From NCBI GenBank assembly GCA_039933775.1, contig JBDTNK010000098.1, positions 1 through 5,722 on the forward strand: 5,722 bases of DNA. The letters run 5' to 3'. Made by a program: the position numbers and the translations under genes. Positions within the stretch are counted from its first letter, which is position 1. Every line of letters begins with the position of its first letter. Below, piece after piece: positions 1 to 4,385 of the stretch. A model generated the notes under the pieces. It saw only the letters and a program-made list of their open reading frames with translations, was not told where the DNA came from and did not search any database. The stretch is from JBDTNK01 sp039933775 (GTDB lineage Bacteria > Chloroflexota > Limnocylindria > QHBO01).

Positions 1-242
1 GCAACCAGCCGCTCCTGAACCTGTCGCAGATGAGCTTCGTCATCCTGCAGGCCGCGATCCGCAAGCTGGAGGAGCGACACCGCATCGAGCTGCTGACCGA
101 GGTTGGGCAGAGCATGAAGCTGATCGTCAACGAGCAGGCACGCTTCAGCCTCGAGGTGCGCGAGATCGGCGACCAGCTGCGTCCGCCGATCAACACCATC
201 CCCGCCTACCAGGAGAAGCGCAAGGCGCTCAAGGCCCGATGA
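1..242 (+). CDS. C-terminal end of an unidentified helical protein (5' end outside window)
   Basis: An open frame runs from the first bases of the window (first full codon at 3) to a TGA at 240-242. It gives the last 79 residues of a protein that begins upstream; the ATG at 30 is internal to the open frame and need not be the start. The visible part is rich in charged and aliphatic residues (KLEERHRIELLTEVG, FSLEVREIGDQLRPP) and looks mainly alpha-helical, perhaps coiled-coil, with a proline break (LRPPINTIP) and a basic tail (EKRKALKAR). There is no signal peptide, membrane segment or cysteine motif. I do not recognise the family. The stop overlaps the ATG of the glycerate kinase gene by 4 bp (ATGA), so the two are probably co-transcribed and translationally coupled. 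The coding call is supported by the GC-rich third positions and the overlap; the function is unknown. Confidence 0.7.
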   Translation, partial: NQPLLNLSQMSFVILQAAIRKLEERHRIELLTEVGQSMKLIVNEQARFSLEVREIGDQLRPPINTIPAYQEKRKALKAR

Positions 243-1429
243 CCCAGCGACGCCTCTCGCTCGTCGTCGCTCCCGACTCCTTCGGCGGTGCCCTTGACTC
301 CCTGGCGGCCGCGCAGGCGATCCGCGACGGCTGGATGCGCGTGCGTCCCGGCGACCAAATTGCCCTGCGACCCATGGCCGATGGCGGCGAGGGCACCCTC
401 GCGGCGATCCAGGTCGCCCTGGGCGATGCCGTGGAGTCGCGTGAGGTCGAGACGACCGATGCCCTGGGCCGTGCCGTGACCGCGACGTACCTGCTCCTCG
501 ATGGCGGCGAGCGCGCCTTCGTGGAGCTCGCCGCGGCGAGCGGCCTGGCGCGCCTGGACTCCGCCGAGCGCACGCCGGAGAGCGTCCGCCGCGCCTCGAC
601 GCGCGGCACCGGCACGATCATCCGTGCGGCCCTCGACGCCGGCGCGCGGCGCATCACGATCGGCCTCGGCGGATCGGCCACGAACGACGGCGGCGCAGGG
701 CTGCTCGCCGCGCTCGGCGTGCGCTTCCTGGATCGTGGCGGGCAGGAGCTGCCCGACGGCGGCGCCGCGCTCGCATCGGTCGATCGGATCGATGCTTCGG
801 GCTTGGACCCGCGGCTGGCCGACGTGGCGCTGTCGGTCGCCTGCGATGTCACGAATCCGCTGTGCGGCCCGCGCGGCGCCTCGGCCACGTACGGACCGCA
901 GAAGGGCGCCGATCCCGCCACCGTCGAGGAGCTGGACCGTGCGCTGGGGGCCTTCGGCCGTGCCATCGAGCGCAGCACCGGCCGCCTCGTGGCCGACCTG
1001 CCCGGCGCCGGCGCCGCCGGCGGCACGACGGCCGGGCTCATGGGCTTCACGCGTGCCACGCTGCGTCCCGGCGCGGAGGTGGTCGCCGAGCTCGTGGGCC
1101 TCGCCGCGGCGCTCGAGGTCGCCGACCTCGTCATCACCGGCGAGGGGCGCGCCGACGAGCAGACGCTGCACGGCAAGGCGGCGATGGGCGTCGCCACGCT
1201 GGCCAAGCCACGCAGCACGCCGGTCGTGCTGCTGTGCGGCGCGCTGGGCAGCGGCGCCGAGGCGGTCGAGGCATCGGGCGCGTTCGGCGTGGTGCAGCCC
1301 ATCGGCGATCGGCCGGCGCCGCTCTCGGAGGCGATGGACGACACCGCCCGTCTGCTCGGCAACGCCGCCGCGCGCGCCGCGCGCGGCATCGGCATCGGTC
1401 TCGACATCGGCCAGACGCCAGAACACTGA
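239..1429 (+). CDS. glxK: glycerate kinase (type I, GarK/GlxK family)
   Basis: This 396-residue protein is full length for the Gly_kinase family (about 375-400 aa). Members phosphorylate D-glycerate with ATP, usually to 2-phosphoglycerate, feeding glyoxylate, glucarate or serine-derived carbon into glycolysis in the cytoplasm. Family motifs appear in order: APDSF near residues 11-15, MADGGEGT at 46-53, the glycine-rich GLGGSATNDGGAG at 142-154, ACDVTNPLCG at 201-210, YGPQKG at 218-223, PGAGAAGG at 255-262, and TGEGRADEQTLHGK at 300-313. One oddity is that the near-invariant Lys of the PDSFKG motif is Gly here (residue 16). The ATG at 239 overlaps the previous stop by 4 bp and places the APDSF strand at the normal distance from the N-terminus, so the start is well supported. 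The family call is firm; whether the product is 2- or 3-phosphoglycerate cannot be read from sequence, and garK would be an equally fair symbol. Confidence 0.95.
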   Translation: MTQRRLSLVVAPDSFGGALDSLAAAQAIRDGWMRVRPGDQIALRPMADGGEGTLAAIQVALGDAVESREVETTDALGRAVTATYLLLDGGERAFVELAAASGLARLDSAERTPESVRRASTRGTGTIIRAALDAGARRITIGLGGSATNDGGAGLLAALGVRFLDRGGQELPDGGAALASVDRIDASGLDPRLADVALSVACDVTNPLCGPRGASATYGPQKGADPATVEELDRALGAFGRAIERSTGRLVADLPGAGAAGGTTAGLMGFTRATLRPGAEVVAELVGLAAALEVADLVITGEGRADEQTLHGKAAMGVATLAKPRSTPVVLLCGALGSGAEAVEASGAFGVVQPIGDRPAPLSEAMDDTARLLGNAAARAARGIGIGLDIGQTPEH

Positions 1430-1437
1430 CCGTGCGC

Positions 1438-1443
1438 TACGCT
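1438..1443 (+). promoter_or_regulatory. candidate -10 element (TACGCT) for a leaderless ybjQ transcript
   Basis: TACGCT fits the TANNNT pattern of a sigma-70-type -10 box and lies 6 nt before the ATG at 1450. Transcription would then start at or next to the start codon. No Shine-Dalgarno sequence is present between the glxK stop (1429) and this ATG, which agrees with a leaderless start. No convincing -35 box is seen 16-18 bp upstream, so the call is tentative. Confidence 0.3.
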
Positions 1444-1449
1444 GCGCGC

Positions 1450-1794
1450 ATGATCATCACCACCACCCCGTATGTCGCCGGCCAGCGCGTGACCGAATCG
1501 ATGGGCCAGGTCTTCGGGCTCGTCGTCCGCAGCCGCGGCCTCGCGGGCAACATCACCGCCAGCCTGCGCTCGCTCGTGGGCGGGGAGATCCACGAATACA
1601 CCGAGCTGCTCGAGGACACCCGCCGCCAGGCGATCGACCGCATGGTCAAGAACGCGACGGTGATGGGCGCCAACGCGGTCATCAGCATGCGCTTCGACAG
1701 CTCAGAGCTGGCGAACTCGATGAGCGAGATCGTGGCCTACGGCACCGCGGTGATCGTCACGCCTGACGCCGGCGCTCCCCAGCCGGTCGAGTAG
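1450..1794 (+). CDS. ybjQ: YbjQ/UPF0145 (DUF74) family protein
   Basis: The 114-residue product matches the YbjQ/UPF0145 family (about 105-115 aa), annotated in Pfam as a putative heavy-metal-binding domain. These small cytoplasmic proteins form pentameric rings in solved structures, and their role is not settled. Family features are the opening MIITTT strand, GQRVTESMGQVFG at about 11-23, GGEIHEYTELL at 44-54, MGANAVISMRFD at 72-83 and EIVAYGTAVIV at 93-103. A short Ala/Pro tail follows. The ATG at 1450 is chosen because MIITTT is the standard family N-terminus, although the frame is open far upstream inside glxK. The gene begins 20 bp after glxK and ends 10 bp before the next gene, so it is probably part of the same transcript. 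It may also have its own leaderless promoter. No conserved Cys or His is present, so metal binding should not be assumed. Confidence 0.92.
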   Translation: MIITTTPYVAGQRVTESMGQVFGLVVRSRGLAGNITASLRSLVGGEIHEYTELLEDTRRQAIDRMVKNATVMGANAVISMRFDSSELANSMSEIVAYGTAVIVTPDAGAPQPVE

Positions 1795-1804
1795 CGGGCG
1801 CGGC

Positions 1805-2140
1805 ATGTTCAACGCGCTGCGGGTGATCGTGGCGATCGTGTCGCTGCTGCTCCTGCTGGGCGGTTTGGTCACGATCGTGGTCGGCGGGCTGCCCGGCCTG
1901 GGCGGCCTGTGGCTGCTGGTACTGGGGGCCGCCGGGCTGGTGGCGGTCGCCTTCGAGCGCACCCGATACCACTCCGAGGCGGCCGAGCGCAGCGGTGATC
2001 CGGGTCGCCCCGTTGGCGATTCCGCAGACGCGCGCTTCCAGCCGACCGAGGAGCGCTTCGTGGACCCCACCACCAGCCAGCAGCTGCGGGTCTGGCTCGA
2101 TCCGGCCACCGGCGAGCGCCGCTACCGCCCCGACGCGTGA
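1805..2140 (+). CDS. small membrane protein with C-terminal FVDPTT/DPATGERRY domain, function unknown
   Basis: This protein has 111 residues. Two hydrophobic helices, about residues 5-28 and 33-50, are separated by a tight Gly/Pro turn (GGLPGLGG), forming a membrane hairpin. A charged linker follows, then a short soluble tail at about 77-108 containing ERFVDPTT and WLDPATGERRY. The tail looks like two imperfect copies of one beta-hairpin-like unit (FVDPTTSQQLRVW, then LDPATGERRYRPD). I do not recognise a characterised family, though tails of this DPxTGERRY kind look familiar from small hypothetical proteins of high-GC environmental bacteria (impression, not verified). The ATG at 1805 lies 10 bp after ybjQ, with only weak G-rich sequence upstream. 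The stop overlaps the GTG of the endonuclease gene (GTGA), implying coupled translation. The coding call is good; the function is open. Confidence 0.75.
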   Translation: MFNALRVIVAIVSLLLLLGGLVTIVVGGLPGLGGLWLLVLGAAGLVAVAFERTRYHSEAAERSGDPGRPVGDSADARFQPTEERFVDPTTSQQLRVWLDPATGERRYRPDA

Positions 2141-2994
2141 CCCTGCCGCGTCCCGTGAAGCAGCGCGCGAAGCGGGTTTCGCCAAAGCGTCGTCGCGGCC
2201 CGTCGCCGCAAAAGCTGGCCGCTGATCGTCGCAGGCGGCGCGCGAAGATCGACGTCGTGCTCGAACGCCTGGGCGAGCGCTACGAGTACCCGACCCGCGG
2301 AGAGGAGCGGCTCGACGCGGTCAGCGAGCTGGTCCTGACGATCCTGTCGCAGAACACCGCCGACGTGAACTCGTTCCGTGCCTTCACCGCGCTGCGCGAG
2401 CGATATCGGTCCTGGGAGGAGGTGCTCGATGCGCCCACCGACGAGCTGACCGACGTCATACGCCCCGGCGGCCTGGCGCCGACCAAGGCGCCGCGCATCC
2501 AGCACGTGCTGGCCGAGGTGCTCGCTGACCGCGGCTCGCTCGACCTGGACTTCCTGGCCGACCTGCCGCTGGAGGAGGCGCGTGGCTGGTTGACGGCGCT
2601 GCCCGGCATCGGTCGCAAGACGGCCGCGATCATCCTGCTCTTCACCTTCGGCCGTCCCGCCCTGCCGGTCGACACGCACGTCTTCCGGGTGGCCTCTCGC
2701 CTGGGCCTCCTGCCACCCAAGACCGATGTCACGCGCGCACATGACCTGTTGGAGGCCGCGCTCGCGCCCGACGAGATGTACCCGTTCCACGTCGAGATGA
2801 TCAAACAGGGGCGCGACACCTGCCGCGCCCCGCGCCCGATCTGCGGGCTCTGCCCGCTGACCGACATCTGTGACTACTACGTCCTCGCCGCCCGCGGCCG
2901 CGCCCCGATGGCGCCGATCCCGCGCCGCGCGCTCGCCGACGCTCCGCCACGCTTCCACGACGAGCTCATCCACGGCTGGACGCCCCCTGAGTAG
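2137..2994 (+). CDS. nth: endonuclease III-like DNA glycosylase/AP lyase with [4Fe-4S] cluster
   Basis: This 285-residue HhH-GPD superfamily enzyme removes oxidised pyrimidines and nicks the resulting abasic site in base-excision repair. The helix-hairpin-helix LPGIGRKTA is at residues 155-163 and carries the catalytic Lys161. Asp179 in PVDTHVFR is the conserved acid. The substrate-pocket segment is LTILSQNTADVNS near 67-79. Four cysteines at 229, 236, 239 and 245 give the C-X6-C-X2-C-X5-C iron-sulphur loop of Nth. The protein is longer than E. coli Nth (211 aa) because of a basic N-terminal tail of about 35 residues (KRRR, RRRRR) and a C-terminal extension of about 40 residues after the cluster. 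GTG at 2137 is chosen because it overlaps the preceding stop by 4 bp. An in-frame GTG at 2155 would shorten the protein by six residues. Lys and Asp together argue for a bifunctional Nth rather than MutY. Exact substrate range is not determined. Confidence 0.93.
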   Translation: MTLPRPVKQRAKRVSPKRRRGPSPQKLAADRRRRRAKIDVVLERLGERYEYPTRGEERLDAVSELVLTILSQNTADVNSFRAFTALRERYRSWEEVLDAPTDELTDVIRPGGLAPTKAPRIQHVLAEVLADRGSLDLDFLADLPLEEARGWLTALPGIGRKTAAIILLFTFGRPALPVDTHVFRVASRLGLLPPKTDVTRAHDLLEAALAPDEMYPFHVEMIKQGRDTCRAPRPICGLCPLTDICDYYVLAARGRAPMAPIPRRALADAPPRFHDELIHGWTPPE

Positions 2995-3057
2995 CGCTAC
3001 GGGCGCGTGCAGTGTGCCGCCTGTTGGGTGCTGGGTGCGGGGTGTTGAGTGGTGCGT

Positions 3058-3194
3058 GGTCACCGCGTGACCTACACAGCGCTTGGCATGAGGCTCACCG
3101 GCCGCTTTGTCACCCGATGACCCGTTCAGCCACTGAGGCCTCCGAATCTCGCCCGATCCGCTGTCCCACCCTCGGTTTCGGTCACCACGTGATC
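3058..3194. promoter_or_regulatory. cluster of three TGACC-type inverted repeats (candidate operator)
   Basis: GGTCACCGCGTGACC at 3058-3072 is a perfect inverted repeat with 6-bp arms and a 3-bp centre. TGTCACCCGATGACC at 3108-3122 and GGTCACCACGTGATC at 3180-3194 are close relatives that differ mainly at the centre and edges. Start-to-start spacings of 50 and 72 bp are near whole helical turns (about 5 and 7), which would put all three on one face of the DNA. This looks like a binding array for a dimeric regulator. No regulator gene is in the window, and RNA hairpins remain an alternative. Confidence 0.35.
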
Positions 3195-3324
3195 AGCGCC
3201 CCGCTGCGATGTCCTCCCAGAGGCCGATGCACGTCTGACCCGCCGGCGCGCCTATCTCTCGGTCAAATGGGCGCGTGGCGCGCGTTGGCCGGCTCCGACG
3301 CCGCGGAGCTGACATCGCTGAGCG

Positions 3325-3330
3325 TAGGAT
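3325..3330 (+). promoter_or_regulatory. possible -10 box (TAGGAT) for the zinc-ribbon/membrane protein operon
   Basis: TAGGAT fits TANNNT and lies at the step from very GC-rich DNA into a short A-rich stretch (ACAAAA at 3335-3340). If used, transcription would begin near 3337 and leave a leader of about 150 nt before the ATG at 3488. CTGACA at 3309-3314 resembles a -35 box but is only 10 bp away, too close for a standard promoter. Confidence 0.2.
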
Positions 3331-3340
3331 CGAGACAAAA

Positions 3341-3357
3341 CGCCCGAATTGCGGGCG
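3341..3357 (-). terminator. GC hairpin followed by a T-run on the - strand (candidate intrinsic terminator)
   Basis: CGCCCG (3341-3346) pairs with CGGGCG (3352-3357) around a 5-nt loop. Read on the - strand, the hairpin is followed directly by TTTTGT (3340-3335), which has intrinsic-terminator form. On the + strand it is followed only by ATTCC. No - strand gene ends nearby, so it may instead be a leader hairpin of the + strand operon. Confidence 0.25.
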
Positions 3358-3477
3358 ATTCCCCGGCTAACGCGCATGGGGCGCGCGTATGACCGAGCGA
3401 GCGATGCTTCCGGGGCAATCGCGCGTGTGGCGAGCATCTGACCCGACTCGCGGCGTTGCGGCCCGGGATCTGCAGAC

Positions 3478-3483
3478 GAGGGG
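3478..3483 (+). promoter_or_regulatory. Shine-Dalgarno-like site that decides the zinc-ribbon start
   Basis: GAGGGG lies 4 nt before the ATG at 3488. It favours that ATG over the in-frame ATG at 3389, which has no such site and would add 33 residues of uncharacteristic sequence. Confidence 0.45.
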
Positions 3484-3487
3484 CCGC

Positions 3488-3595
3488 ATGGACGAGCAAC
3501 GAACGTGTCCCAATTGCGGTGAGCCGATCACCGACACCGATACCGTCTGTCCCAACTGCGGGGAGCCGCTCAGCGGCGGCGCTCAGGACCGATGA
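3488..3595 (+). CDS. 35-residue double-knuckle zinc-ribbon microprotein
   Basis: The predicted product is only 35 residues and consists almost entirely of a zinc ribbon. CPNCGEP occurs at residues 7-13 and again at 21-27, with the acidic spacer ITDTDTV between them and a short polar tail. The four cysteines (7, 10, 21, 24) can bind one zinc ion in the manner of the zinc_ribbon_2/DZR families, which usually sit at the N-terminus of larger, often membrane-bound bacterial proteins. Here the ribbon is a separate gene whose stop overlaps the ATG of a membrane-protein gene by 4 bp (ATGA at 3592-3595), so the two are probably translated together and may act together. The start at 3488 rests on the nearby GAGGGG. 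An extended 68-residue version from 3389 is possible but less likely. Function is unknown; zinc binding is inferred from the cysteines. Confidence 0.7.
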   Translation: MDEQRTCPNCGEPITDTDTVCPNCGEPLSGGAQDR

Positions 3596-3960
3596 CCCTC
3601 GGCGACAACCGGCCCGCGCCGCCCACGACCGGACGCGGCAACCTGTGGCTGGCCGCGCTCGTGATGTTCGTGCTGTCGCTGCTCCTGGGCTGGATTCCGG
3701 TGATCGGCTCGCTCGTGGCGGGCGTAATCGGTGGGACGCTGGCGAAGTCGGTCGGCAGCGCCGTGCTGGCGGCGCTCATTCCGGCCATCGCGGTCGGGCT
3801 GCTCATCGTGCTGGTCAGCTCGGCGCTGGCGCTGCCGCTCATCGGGGCGCTCGTCGGCGCCGGCGCGCTCGTGATCATGGCGATCGTCGGGCTGCCGCTG
3901 CTCATCGGGGCGGCGATCGGTGGCTGGATGTCGGCGCGGCGCACGCAACCCGTGGCGTAG
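3592..3960 (+). CDS. small multi-pass membrane protein coupled to the zinc ribbon, function unknown
   Basis: This 122-residue protein is strongly hydrophobic. A short polar N-terminus (residues 1-16, several prolines) precedes membrane segments at about 17-38, 57-81 and 84-113. The Gly-rich stretch at about 38-50 (VIGSLVAGVIGG) may form a further short or re-entrant helix. The protein ends in a small basic tail (SARRTQ), which would suit a cytoplasmic C-terminus. The segment LLGWIPVIGSLVAGVIGG followed by KSVGSAVLAALIPA recalls small hypothetical membrane proteins annotated in several phyla, but I cannot name a characterised family. Translation is coupled to the zinc ribbon through the ATGA overlap. 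The pair resembles the common 'zinc ribbon plus membrane domain' protein split into two reading frames. The tRNA promoter region follows immediately after the stop. Confidence 0.8.
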   Translation: MTLGDNRPAPPTTGRGNLWLAALVMFVLSLLLGWIPVIGSLVAGVIGGTLAKSVGSAVLAALIPAIAVGLLIVLVSSALALPLIGALVGAGALVIMAIVGLPLLIGAAIGGWMSARRTQPVA

Positions 3961-3975
3961 GCGACATCGGTCCCA

Positions 3976-4005
3976 TTGGCGGTTGCGGCGTTCGGCTGGT
4001 ACCCT
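3976..4005 (+). promoter_or_regulatory. candidate promoter for tRNA-Thr
   Basis: TTGGCG (3976-3981) resembles a -35 box and TACCCT (4000-4005) a -10 box of TANNNT form, with an 18-bp spacer. Transcription would start near 4012, about 30 nt before the mature tRNA 5' end. The position, just after the membrane-protein stop at 3960, is suitable. No expression evidence is available. Confidence 0.4.
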
Positions 4006-4042
4006 TCGCGGGCGCTGAGGCGCTCACGCCTCGCCCGGCCGG

Positions 4043-4117
4043 GCCGAAGTAGCTCAGGGGTAGAGCACCGGTTTCGTAAACCGACGGTCGTGGGTTCGAA
4101 TCCCACCTTCGGCTCCA
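4043..4117 (+). tRNA. tRNA-Thr (anticodon CGT) with encoded CCA
   Basis: The cloverleaf folds completely. The acceptor stem GCCGAAG (4043-4049) pairs with CTTCGGC (4107-4113) over 7 bp. The D-stem is GCTC/GAGC (4052-4055, 4063-4066) with a 7-nt loop. The anticodon stem is CCGGT/ACCGA (4068-4072, 4080-4084) around loop TTCGTAA, giving anticodon CGT at 4075-4077. The variable loop has 5 nt, and the T-arm is GTGGG-TTCGAAT-CCCAC (4090-4106). T73 is at 4114 and the encoded CCA at 4115-4117. It reads the Thr codon ACG. G1-C72, C2-G71, G35 and U36 agree with known threonine identity elements. One blemish is a C-A mismatch at pair 27-43, at the base of the anticodon stem. Confidence 0.96.
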
Positions 4118-4172
4118 CCATCCACGCTCAGAACTTCTTGAGGCGCTCAATCGCTCGGCCGCTGCGACGAGT

Positions 4173-4196
4173 CTTGACGCCCCACTTGACGCCCCC
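4173..4196 (+). repeat. two tandem 12-bp units (CTTGACGCCCCA / CTTGACGCCCCC)
   Basis: CTTGACGCCCCA at 4173-4184 is followed directly by CTTGACGCCCCC at 4185-4196, with 11 of 12 bases identical. It lies 56 bp after the tRNA CCA. Each unit contains TTGAC. Two copies are too few for a satellite; they could be a protein-binding site or a recombination scar. Confidence 0.5.
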
Positions 4197-4338
4197 AGGC
4201 GGCGACCGTTGCGCAGCGGTACTTCAGGTCCCGAGGGCAATCATCCCCAACTCGGCCGTTCCCGCTATCGCACATTGCGCCGGCGAGCAAGGTAGCGGTC
4301 CGGCGAACCGAGCGAGAGTGCTCACTGATCATCCTTCT

Positions 4339-4365
4339 GGGAGTCCGGTACGGCTCCCGGCCGGG
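4339..4365 (-). terminator. hairpin downstream of the PEP-utilising gene (weak terminator candidate)
   Basis: GGGAG (4339-4343) pairs with CTCCC (4354-4358), and CCG (4345-4347) with CGG (4351-4353), leaving one bulged T and a GTA loop. The perfect palindrome CCCGGCCGGG overlaps at 4356-4365. It lies 28 nt past the stop of the - strand gene, but no T-run follows on that strand. Termination here would be imprecise or need Rho. Confidence 0.3.
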
Positions 4366-4385
4366 CGCAATGAATCCAAGTGAAA

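Larger units (their letters stand above)
2995..3487. other. gene-poor region of about 490 bp with inverted repeats and GC hairpins
   Basis: No credible gene is seen on either strand. The open frames here have odd composition and no family motifs. The stretch opens with GTAGCGCTAC, a perfect palindrome covering the nth stop (2991-3000). A GT-rich strand with G-runs at 3026-3028, 3033-3035 and 3039-3042 follows. Three related 15-bp inverted repeats then lie between 3058 and 3194. From 3285 to 3420 there are several GC-rich hairpins and short A-runs. It probably separates the glxK-nth run from the zinc-ribbon operon and carries that operon's control region. This is an inference. Confidence 0.6.
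4118..4385. other. lower-GC spacer between tRNA-Thr and the convergent PEP-utilising gene
   Basis: These 268 bp are visibly less GC-rich than the flanking genes (about 60-65 % in the lines counted). No gene with family motifs is seen. TTGAG-GCG-CTCAA at 4138-4150 is a small hairpin 21 nt after the tRNA and could mark its transcript end, but no T-run follows. The tandem repeat and hairpin listed separately also lie here. Confidence 0.5.

Noticed and set aside
206..1593. Two long antisense open frames (406 and 454 codons) opposite glycerate kinase and ybjQ
   Set aside because: Their translations are low-complexity Arg/Ala/Ser/Pro sequence without family motifs, as expected opposite a GC-rich gene. 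The + strand frame carries all glycerate kinase motifs.
501..1766. 421-codon + strand open frame overlapping glxK
   Set aside because: It is an out-of-frame shadow, almost all Ala/Arg/Pro/Ser, with no recognisable domain.
2122..3063. 313-codon - strand open frame opposite nth
   Set aside because: It has no motifs and Arg/Gly/Ala-rich composition; the + strand has a complete endonuclease III with catalytic and Fe-S residues.
3012..3392. 126-codon + strand open frame in the gene-poor region
   Set aside because: It has no ribosome-binding site, mixed composition and no recognisable motif, and it runs through the inverted repeats and hairpins.
3389..3487. Longer N-terminus for the zinc-ribbon protein (start at 3389)
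   Set aside because: The extra 33 residues look non-coding, and GAGGGG sits just before the ATG at 3488. The longer form cannot be fully excluded.
4128..4223. Short - strand open stretch ending ...GRAIERLKKF
   Set aside because: It looks protein-like and recalled an integrase tail, but a stop at 4224-4226 limits it to about 31 codons, with no start signal or supporting motif.
3902..4383. Open frames crossing tRNA-Thr on both strands
   Set aside because: Sequences such as SSSGVEHRF and RWDSNPRPSVYET are familiar false translations of a tRNA gene, not proteins.
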